NCBI GenBank assembly: GCA_964487895.1
Contig: CAZASM010000036.1
Coordinates: forward strand, 1-8,687
Direction of reading: 5' to 3'
Source of the DNA: CAYYYA01 sp964487895
Lineage (GTDB): Bacteria; Patescibacteriota; Patescibacteriia; UBA1558; 2-01-FULL-52-15
Length of the DNA stretch: 8,687 nucleotides
The position numbers and the translations under genes are program-made. Numbering within the stretch: the first letter of the stretch is position 1; each line of letters opens with the position of its first letter. The notes beneath the pieces were generated by a model that saw nothing but the letters and a program-made list of their open reading frames with translations, ran no database searches and was not told where the DNA came from. Positions 1 through 4,276 of this stretch are shown one piece after another.

Positions 1-52
1 ATCTAGCACACGCTGGCCCAATCTATAAATACCACTATATAGACGTACGTTT

Positions 53-448
53 TTGAAAGATACTGTGGGTGGCAAGAAATGGCTAGATAATTATTTCTAT
101 CGTGATTGGGATCATGAGAGTAACAAACAAGTTGATTGGCTCTTTGGTGCAGCGTTAATGATCCGCAAAGAAGCTTTAATCAAAGTTGGCCTGCTCGACG
201 AATCATATTTTCTCTATCTTGAAGACACTGACTGGTGTCGACGTTTCTGGGAAGCTGGGTATCAAGTCTGGTTTGTGGCTGACAGCGTACTGACGCATTA
301 TCATAAACGCTCCTCGGCCGATAATGGTGTCTTTGGTTCTCTTTTCAATAAATCCAGCAGAGAGCATATTAAAAGTTTTGTTAAATATTTACGGAAGTAT
401 CAGGGCAGAGAGAATCCTCACAACGAGTTGCCCCGCCACATTTCTTAA
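53..448 (+). CDS. Family 2 glycosyltransferase, C-terminal part (5' end outside window and interrupted by an in-frame stop)
   Basis: The visible protein matches the C-terminal half of WbbL/rhamnosyltransferase-like GT-A enzymes, which transfer a sugar from a nucleotide-sugar to a cell-surface polysaccharide at the cytoplasmic face of the membrane. Seen directly: VDWLFGAALMIRKEAL, then KVGLLDESYFLYLEDTDWC with the ED pair usually taken as the catalytic base region, then the RFWEAGYQVWFV and THYHKRSS segments. The N-terminal nucleotide-binding half lies outside the window. The 53 start is a TTG with no ribosome binding site and is probably not a true start: the same frame upstream (2-25) reads SSTRWPNL, then TAA at 26-28, then IPLYRRTFLK, which together fit the family without a gap. 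The gene may therefore be a pseudogene, or the stop may be a sequencing error. It converges on the opposite-strand cassette that follows. Confidence 0.85.
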   Translation: MKDTVGGKKWLDNYFYRDWDHESNKQVDWLFGAALMIRKEALIKVGLLDESYFLYLEDTDWCRRFWEAGYQVWFVADSVLTHYHKRSSADNGVFGSLFNKSSREHIKSFVKYLRKYQGRENPHNELPRHIS

Positions 449-455
449 TTTCAAA

Positions 456-475
456 GACGGCGGGATCCCGCCTCT
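456..475 (+). terminator. Perfect GC palindrome just after the glycosyltransferase gene; weak candidate terminator
   Basis: GGCGGGATCCCGCC at 459-472 is a perfect palindrome starting ten bases after the stop codon. The stem extends by AGA/TCT with one bulged C. No T-run follows on the + strand, so intrinsic termination is doubtful; it could instead protect the 3' end of the transcript. Confidence 0.35.
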
Positions 476-485
476 GGCGATGATA

Positions 486-545
486 AGTTGAAAGATTATA
501 GTTGTAAGTCGTTCTGTACTAACTTGCAACTTACAACTTTCAACT
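486..545. repeat. Imperfect inverted repeat with purine-rich left arm and pyrimidine-rich right arm
   Basis: The left arm (486-509) contains AGTTGAAAG and AGTTGTAAGT. The right arm (529-545) is ACTTACAACTTTCAACT, the reverse complement of both blocks fused. The two left blocks are separated by ATTAT, so the left arm carries a small insertion. The loop is about 19 nt. It lies between two convergent genes. No coding capacity is seen. It may be an intergenic repeat of the host genome, but copy number cannot be judged from one window. Confidence 0.55.
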
Positions 546-549
546 GCTA

Positions 550-594
550 ACTAAAAAGAAAAACGGGCGCTTCCACCATGTGGTAGCGCCCGTT
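550..594 (-). terminator. Strong intrinsic terminator of the 225-aa secreted protein gene
   Basis: AACGGGCGCT (562-571) pairs perfectly with AGCGCCCGTT (585-594). After one T-T mismatch, CCAC (573-576) pairs with GTGG (580-583) around a three-base loop. Read on the - strand, the hairpin is followed by TTTTTCTTTTT. It starts 18 nt after the stop codon of the 225-aa gene. Confidence 0.88.
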
Positions 595-611
595 GTATTT
601 ATGTCGCCTGT

Positions 612-1289
612 CTATTTAGGCTTCGGAGGGTCGAGATACTTGGAGTATCCCGCCTTTTTTTTGGCAGCTTCTCCCGGCCAAGGGAAATACCAGCGAGCTT
701 CGATAGACATCGTGTGTTGCGCCGGATAGTCCACCACATCGATGTCACGCCAGACAAACCACTTTGCCTGTATCCACAGCCCTTCGCTGGTACACAGACC
801 AATCCCAGGGCCGATACGAACTCGGTTGATTCCACGCTGTTCGACATTGGCAGTGAGCATCAGCGGAGCGAAACGCCGAACAAACTGATAGTTACCACTC
901 AACTGTCGCTCGTAACCTTTGCTCTGGATGGCATGAACATCTGCCTCGGCCCAGATGTTGCCATCTGTAGTTGAGATACCTGTCTGAATGCCATACGTTA
1001 AGGCTTCGTTGCCTTCTTCGTACCAATTGCGGATGCCACCGATGGTCAGATAGTACCACCTATTACCGCAATACCAGCCGGCACCACCGCTCAGTGACTG
1101 GTATGTCACATCGTGCGACGGAATACTTCGAACCTCTCCAGCCACCTGAAATCCCCAGGAAGCGTACACCGGCACCCTGTACAGAGCGCCAAGAGAGCCT
1201 TCGCCGCCGGCCCATTCCAAAGCATAGGCTTGATGAGGGGTAAAAAAGGAGCACAGCAGGAGCAGAATCACAGCAAACAGGCGTTTCAT
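612..1289 (-). CDS. Hypothetical exported protein, 225 aa, beta-strand-rich (barrel-like)
   Basis: I do not recognise a named family. A type I signal peptide is clear: MKRL, a leucine-rich core, and a likely cleavage after AYA (residue 23). The mature part alternates polar and hydrophobic residues in many short, Trp/Tyr-rich stretches separated by Gly and Asn turns, as in small beta-barrel or beta-sandwich proteins; no other membrane helix is seen. It ends with a Lys- and Pro-rich charged tail from about residue 207. ATG at 1289 is chosen because GGAGG (1297-1301) sits 7 nt upstream; an in-frame TTG six bases earlier would leave no spacing. Residues 88-162 share a pattern with the neighbouring 196-aa protein (W-x-E, G-N-Y-Q, E-Q, I-G-P), suggesting paralogy. 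Its own terminator lies downstream and another gene's terminator upstream, so it is a single-gene unit. I found no convincing promoter in 1302-1370. Function unknown. Confidence 0.8.
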   Translation of the reverse strand: MKRLFAVILLLLCSFFTPHQAYALEWAGGEGSLGALYRVPVYASWGFQVAGEVRSIPSHDVTYQSLSGGAGWYCGNRWYYLTIGGIRNWYEEGNEALTYGIQTGISTTDGNIWAEADVHAIQSKGYERQLSGNYQFVRRFAPLMLTANVEQRGINRVRIGPGIGLCTSEGLWIQAKWFVWRDIDVVDYPAQHTMSIEARWYFPWPGEAAKKKAGYSKYLDPPKPK

Positions 1290-1296
1290 GGCCAAA

Positions 1297-1301
1297 CCTC
1301 C
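1297..1301 (-). promoter_or_regulatory. Shine-Dalgarno GGAGG that sets the start of the 225-aa gene
   Basis: GGAGG on the - strand lies 7 nt before ATG 1289. It decides against the upstream TTG at 1295, which would leave only one base of spacing. Confidence 0.8.
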
Positions 1302-1370
1302 GATATTAGGGTAAATGTACGTGACACACTGTCTTCAAACATACCCTAGACTAATTTAGCTAAAATGAAA

Positions 1371-1404
1371 AGCGGGCGGTTTCCTGTGAGGGAAACCGCC
1401 CGCT
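1371..1404 (-). terminator. Strong intrinsic terminator of the 196-aa secreted protein gene
   Basis: A perfect 14-bp stem is formed by AGCGGGCGGTTTCC (1371-1384) and GGAAACCGCCCGCT (1391-1404), with a six-base loop. On the - strand it is followed by TTTTCATTTTA, a slightly broken T-tract. It lies 33 nt after the stop codon and separates the 196-aa gene from the 225-aa gene. Confidence 0.88.
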
Positions 1405-1436
1405 GCACTTAGCCGTTATGGCCGAAATGCGAGAAA

Positions 1437-2027
1437 CTAGAGAGGTAGGGCGTAGGCGATTCCGATTCGCCCGTTGGCACTACCGGAGCCGGCATAAACT
1501 CCCAGGTTGAGCTTCAAACCATCGTGCTTGAACTGCACATGAGGCCCAACCTGCTGGCTATCGTTGACCTGCTCAAAATGCAGGCCGATCTTACCGAACG
1601 CCGTCCGACAGTTGAGCTGGTAGTGGCCAAAATAGTCACTGAGACCAGCTCCCACGATGACTTCCGTATCCGTGGACAGCTCCCACTGCGGATGAAAGTC
1701 CCAACCAGACCAGAAGGCCAGCACCGCATTCTCGTGTTCAGTCCACGAGGTGACCATTCCGACCTGCGGAGAAATCCACAAGGTCGGCGTGGTCTGATGC
1801 TCAAACCCGAAGTAGAGGAAATTCAGTTCTCCACCACTCTGAGGAGTGATGAAGTGGATACCGTTGAAGGTACCCATGAACTCACCGCCGAGGGGCATAC
1901 GAAGCTCCAACGAAGGCGCGATCTGGGTGTTAGCCCAGTCGGACACGTCGGTGAGCTTGGGTTCGGCGGCCACGTTGTTGGTGAATCCGATCACGAGCAG
2001 CACAGCGATCAATAAGCGACGAAACAT
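1437..2027 (-). CDS. Hypothetical exported protein, 196 aa, beta-strand-rich; likely paralogue of the 225-aa neighbour
   Basis: I cannot assign a known family. The signal peptide is typical: MFRR, the core LLIAVLLVIGF, and cleavage expected after VAA (residue 21). The mature protein shows alternating hydrophobic strands with Gly/Asn turns and many aromatic residues (for example LNFLYFGFEH, LWISPQVGMV, GHYQL, FEQVND, VGPHVQF), and ends with strand-like GRIGIAYALPL. This resembles a small barrel, though the terminal residue is Leu rather than the Phe usual in outer-membrane proteins. The start is firm: AAAGGAG lies 6 nt upstream of ATG. It has its own consensus promoter about 130 nt upstream, a structured leader and its own terminator, so it is a separate single-gene unit. 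The W-x-E...G-H-Y-Q...E-Q...G-P pattern is shared with the 225-aa protein. The base composition is richer in G+C than in the flanking housekeeping genes. Role unknown; export is the only safe conclusion. Confidence 0.82.
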   Translation of the reverse strand: MFRRLLIAVLLVIGFTNNVAAEPKLTDVSDWANTQIAPSLELRMPLGGEFMGTFNGIHFITPQSGGELNFLYFGFEHQTTPTLWISPQVGMVTSWTEHENAVLAFWSGWDFHPQWELSTDTEVIVGAGLSDYFGHYQLNCRTAFGKIGLHFEQVNDSQQVGPHVQFKHDGLKLNLGVYAGSGSANGRIGIAYALPL

Positions 2028-2154
2028 GGAATTCTCCTTTCCAGAGGGTATATTCAGAGGCCAAAATTGGCCGTTTACACCGTTTTATCTATGTAGACGG
2101 GCTTTGGCAGCCAGTTTGCTCTCTAGGTTGTGAAAGAACCAACCGTTACCGTAA
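2028..2154 (-). promoter_or_regulatory. Long structured 5' leader of the 196-aa gene with Shine-Dalgarno
   Basis: From the promoter, transcription should start near 2154, giving a leader of about 127 nt, long for a small gene. It holds a GGTTG/CAACC stem (2126-2144), a GGCT/AGCC stem (2100-2112) and a perfect palindrome GGCCAAAATTGGCC (2059-2072). AAAGGAG (2034-2040) lies 6 nt before the ATG. I do not recognise a known riboswitch. The hairpins may stabilise the mRNA or tune translation. Confidence 0.45.
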
Positions 2155-2160
2155 TATAAT

Positions 2161-2189
2161 ATAATAGCATATATATCAAATCTTGTCAA
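2161..2189 (-). promoter_or_regulatory. Consensus sigma70-type promoter for the 196-aa gene
   Basis: Read on the - strand: -35 TTGACA (2184-2189), a 17-nt spacer, and -10 TATTAT (2161-2166), with the extended -10 element TG one base before it. This is a near-perfect match to the housekeeping consensus. It shares TATACTTGACA and ATATATATG, at the same spacing, with the promoter at 4169-4197. Confidence 0.85.
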
Positions 2190-2206
2190 GTATAATATTT
2201 TGACAA
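2183..2206. repeat. Inverted repeat overlapping the -35 box; possible operator
   Basis: TTGTCAA (2183-2189) and TTGACAA (2200-2206) form 7-bp inverted arms separated by ten AT-rich bases. The left arm covers the -35 hexamer of the 196-aa gene promoter. A repressor site is possible but unproven; in AT-rich DNA a short repeat may be accidental. Confidence 0.3.
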
Positions 2207-2207
2207 T

Positions 2208-2237
2208 AAAAAACAGGCCGTCCCGAAGGGCGGCCTG
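2208..2237 (-). terminator. Strong intrinsic terminator with a UUCG tetraloop, ending the 432-aa/202-aa unit
   Basis: On the - strand CAGGCCGCCC, loop TTCG, GGACGGCCTG forms a 10-bp stem (one G-U pair) capped by the very stable UUCG tetraloop, followed by six Ts (2208-2213). It lies 12 nt after the stop codon of the 202-aa gene and directly before the promoter of the next unit. Confidence 0.9.
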
Positions 2238-2249
2238 CGTGTTTCTTAC

Positions 2250-2858
2250 TTACTTCTGCTTGGGCTGGTAGGTCACTCCCACCTGCCACATGAGAACGTC
2301 AGCTTTGACGTCCCAGTTGACGGTCGGGGCAACCTTGAACCCATCCTTAAGAACGAACGTGTAGCTCGCCCCAGGGAAGGTCTTGAGCGTATCGTGGCGA
2401 AAACTGCTCACCGCGTAGCTCAGATCCAGAGAACCAACGCTCACCGTAACGGAGTTCCAGCCGAACATGTACTCCGGCTGCCACTCAGTCTTGGGAAGTG
2501 ACGGATCGCTGGACAGTCCACCAACCCAATGCATGCTGGACACATTCGGGGTCCAGTCCATGATCAGTCGAGCGCCGATCCACGGAGTGTTCTTGAAGAA
2601 CCCACCGGTGACGGCCACCGACGGCATGCCGAGATCCCACTGATGAACCAGCGTGATCCGACTGTCGTTGGCGATGATCTGCAGCGTCTTGGTGCTGTCG
2701 ACCAGCTTGACCGACATGTCCAGCCCCGAAGAGAGCGGCCCAGGACCCGAGGTGAACGTCACCTTGTTGAAGTGATAGTCACCCAGCTGAGCCTCAGCCG
2801 TTCCCGAAATGACCATGAGCGCCATGGCCAGCGTGATGACGGTGAAAAGCTTGTTCAT
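2250..2858 (-). CDS. Hypothetical exported protein, 202 aa, beta-strand-rich
   Basis: I do not recognise a family. It has a signal peptide (MNKLF, a hydrophobic core and likely cleavage after AEA, residue 23). The mature part is rich in alternating strand-like segments with aromatic residues and Gly turns, for example SVAVTGGFF, PWIGARLIMDW, NSVTVSVGSLDLSYAV, GASYTFVL and VLMWQVGVTYQ; no later membrane helix is visible. A barrel or beta-sandwich fold is an inference. The start is set by AGGAGG (2865-2870), 6 nt before ATG 2858, and by the signal peptide beginning there; an extension to TTG at 2939 would add a charged leader and hide the signal peptide. Its first 65 nt overlap the end of the upstream 432-aa gene in another frame, so the two are probably co-transcribed and perhaps translationally coupled. 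It ends at a UUCG-capped terminator. It is G+C-rich. It shares no clear motif with the two other exported proteins. Confidence 0.82.
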   Translation of the reverse strand: MNKLFTVITLAMALMVISGTAEAQLGDYHFNKVTFTSGPGPLSSGLDMSVKLVDSTKTLQIIANDSRITLVHQWDLGMPSVAVTGGFFKNTPWIGARLIMDWTPNVSSMHWVGGLSSDPSLPKTEWQPEYMFGWNSVTVSVGSLDLSYAVSSFRHDTLKTFPGASYTFVLKDGFKVAPTVNWDVKADVLMWQVGVTYQPKQK

Positions 2859-4092
2859 CGTGTGCCTCCTGTGAAATGACAGGCGGCGCACGACAATCTT
2901 TGACTCGGATTGTCCGGAACAGCTTGCGCTGATCGACAACCCGACTCACAGTCCCGAGGCACACGAGTCGCATCATTACCGGGCTGATCAGGCTCGGAGC
3001 AAATGCGTTTGCATCGGAACTAAGCTTGTCGCCGCCACCCATCGGGGTGAACGGGGTAATAGGTAGCTGCAACTCCGGAACAGGAACCTGCGCCAGCTGA
3101 CAAGCTTCGACGACAACTGTCGCTTCAGCCGCAGCATTACGCAGATTGAGTGAACCTGAGCTGAGCCAGATAAGAACCGTGGTCAACAACGTGCGACGTG
3201 GCCGCGCTAGGGCGTAGGTGCCCAGTTCTCTCACGGATTCAATCGCTTCGTCAAACTTGACGAGACGATCGCGAGCCATGAGCCAGAGCGCGGCTTCTTC
3301 TTGAGCTGTCAGATGCCACCGGTCAAGATTCCTCAAGTGCTTCTGACGCAGGCTAGCAAATCGAATCTCCGAAGCAACATCGTTGCCTGGATAATTCGAA
3401 ATCCCATAACCCCACCAGATGCACGACCAGAAATATCGACCAGGAGAGAGGAGTAGTTCTTCCTTCAGACGACGTAGCAATGCCAGCTTGATCAACAGCA
3501 TCAGAGCTGTAGCCAACACAGCCCAGAGATTAGACAGAGCAAAGTGTCGAGCAAAGGACCACATCTCTTTCGACCCCAAGGGTTTCAGAGATGGATCTCT
3601 ACGTTGGCACTCGCCTACCGCTTCATTGACGGTACGAAAGCCCTCAATTTGGGCCATCCGCTCACACATCTCCGAACTCTGGTTAGCAGCTCGACATCTT
3701 CGTATTACTGCCTCATGTTCGGACTTTCTAGCCCGCTCATACAGATCATTGACAATAGTGTTGATGATATCACTGCCACCCGGAGCACTCAACCAAACCC
3801 GAACCTCCTGCTGCCGACGGCGCAGCCAAAATAAATCTTCGGCATAGAGATTAGCATTGTACTCCAGGTCTAGTTGCTGTGCATGCTTCTGGATAGTCAG
3901 AGCACTATCGATGACCGCCAAGAAACGCTCGTTGGAAGGCATCGGGTCGTGCATGGGGCTCTCGGGGTCACGCCAGTTCCTCAAAATTGGTTGACCGAGA
4001 AAGGCGAGAAAAAAAACCACCCATACTGCGATAACCGTTATTTGATTCCAATCAGGCTTCGAGAGCCTGACCATAGACGAGAAACGTCGCAC
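2794..4092 (-). CDS. Hypothetical membrane protein, 432 aa, overlapping the 202-aa gene
   Basis: I do not recognise this protein. It begins with a basic segment and a first membrane helix (about residues 17-37), followed by a mainly helical, charged stretch (53-170, with Arg/Glu-rich parts and three Cys at about 133, 143 and 162). A second membrane helix follows (185-206, ending LALLRRLKEE), then a Trp-rich patch FWSCIWWGYG (221-230), an Arg/Glu-rich helical region (240-297), a hydrophobic segment after PRR (301-312), and a Pro/Gly-rich section (337-360). The final 20 or so residues include a His-rich HRHHAGHGAHGH and are encoded across the ribosome binding site and signal peptide of the next gene, so this tail may be dispensable or the result of a lost earlier stop. 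The GTG start is supported by AAAGGAG (4099-4105), 6 nt upstream. It is the first gene of the unit and has a strong promoter. Confidence 0.72.
   Translation of the reverse strand: MRRFSSMVRLSKPDWNQITVIAVWVVFFLAFLGQPILRNWRDPESPMHDPMPSNERFLAVIDSALTIQKHAQQLDLEYNANLYAEDLFWLRRRQQEVRVWLSAPGGSDIINTIVNDLYERARKSEHEAVIRRCRAANQSSEMCERMAQIEGFRTVNEAVGECQRRDPSLKPLGSKEMWSFARHFALSNLWAVLATALMLLIKLALLRRLKEELLLSPGRYFWSCIWWGYGISNYPGNDVASEIRFASLRQKHLRNLDRWHLTAQEEAALWLMARDRLVKFDEAIESVRELGTYALARPRRTLLTTVLIWLSSGSLNLRNAAAEATVVVEACQLAQVPVPELQLPITPFTPMGGGDKLSSDANAFAPSLISPVMMRLVCLGTVSRVVDQRKLFRTIRVKDCRAPPVISQEAHDEQAFHRHHAGHGAHGHFGNG
2865..2870 (-). promoter_or_regulatory. Shine-Dalgarno AGGAGG that sets the start of the 202-aa gene
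   Basis: Six-base match to the anti-Shine-Dalgarno sequence, 6 nt before ATG 2858. It lies inside the 3' end of the upstream 432-aa frame, an arrangement expected for coupled translation. Confidence 0.82.
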
Positions 4093-4162
4093 GGTAGGCT
4101 CCTTTCAGCCAAAAATGGCAAAAGTAAGGTAAGTTGTTAGAGAACGGTCCTGATTTTCAGGA
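4093..4162 (-). promoter_or_regulatory. Leader of the 432-aa gene with two small hairpins and Shine-Dalgarno
   Basis: The predicted leader is about 70 nt. It contains CCTGAAAATCAGG (5-bp stem, 3-base loop, 4150-4162) and a GCCA-TTTT-TGGC hairpin (4108-4119). AAAGGAG (4099-4105) follows and lies 6 nt before the GTG start. A related GGCCAA..TTGGCC hairpin precedes the Shine-Dalgarno sequence of the 196-aa gene. Confidence 0.45.
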
Positions 4163-4168
4163 TTTCAT

Positions 4169-4197
4169 AATATATCATATATATGTATTTATGTCAA
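4169..4197 (-). promoter_or_regulatory. Consensus sigma70-type promoter for the 432-aa/202-aa unit
   Basis: Read on the - strand: -35 TTGACA (4192-4197), a 17-nt spacer, and -10 TATATT (4169-4174), with TG one base before it. The flanking TATACTTGACA and the spacer end ATATATATG are identical, and identically placed, in the promoter at 2161-2189. Confidence 0.85.
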
Positions 4198-4203
4198 GTA
4201 TAG

Positions 4204-4222
4204 GCTTAAACTTGCTTAAACT
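4204..4222. repeat. Tandem direct repeat GCTTAAACT between divergent promoters
   Basis: GCTTAAACT occurs at 4204-4212 and again at 4214-4222, one helical turn apart, in the divergent region between the 432-aa gene and lysS. It overlaps the candidate lysS -35 box. Such spacing suits a regulator binding one face of DNA, but this is inference. Confidence 0.4.
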
Positions 4223-4240
4223 GCTATTTATAGCTAAAAT
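4212..4240 (+). promoter_or_regulatory. Candidate promoter of the lysS operon
   Basis: TTGCTT (4212-4217), a 17-nt spacer and TAAAAT (4235-4240) give a fair match to the sigma70 consensus: good -10, weak -35. Transcription would start near 4247, leaving a leader of about 30 nt. It is much weaker than the opposite-facing promoter at 4169-4197. Confidence 0.4.
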
Positions 4241-4276
4241 ACACAATATTAAGTGAAATTATTAAGAGTCTAATTA

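Noticed and set aside
714..1243. Two + strand open frames opposite the 225-aa gene
   Set aside because: No ribosome binding site and no coherent domain; the opposite strand has a clean signal peptide and strand pattern.
1290..1295. TTG 1295 as start of the 225-aa gene
   Set aside because: The GGAGG ends one base before it, too close; ATG 1289 has the right spacing of 7 nt.
1296..1370. Promoter of the 225-aa gene (TTGAAG and TACATT-like pieces)
   Set aside because: The hexamers are poor and the spacing (13 or 24 nt) does not fit; I could not support any pair.
1524..2015. A 163-codon open frame on the + strand inside the 196-aa gene
   Set aside because: It lies fully antisense to a gene with a signal peptide, promoter, ribosome binding site and terminator; the translation is charged and without recognisable motifs. 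Long antisense frames are expected in G+C-rich genes.
2040..2250. tRNA, known riboswitch or small RNA gene in the 2028-2250 spacer
   Set aside because: No cloverleaf and no motif of a riboswitch class I know; the content is explained by terminator, promoter and leader hairpins.
2529..2879. A 116-codon + strand open frame opposite the 202-aa gene
   Set aside because: Charged, motif-free translation; it covers the ribosome binding site of the real - strand gene.
2859..2939. Extended start for the 202-aa gene at TTG 2939
   Set aside because: It would add 27 residues before a perfect signal peptide, while AGGAGG lies 6 nt before ATG 2858.
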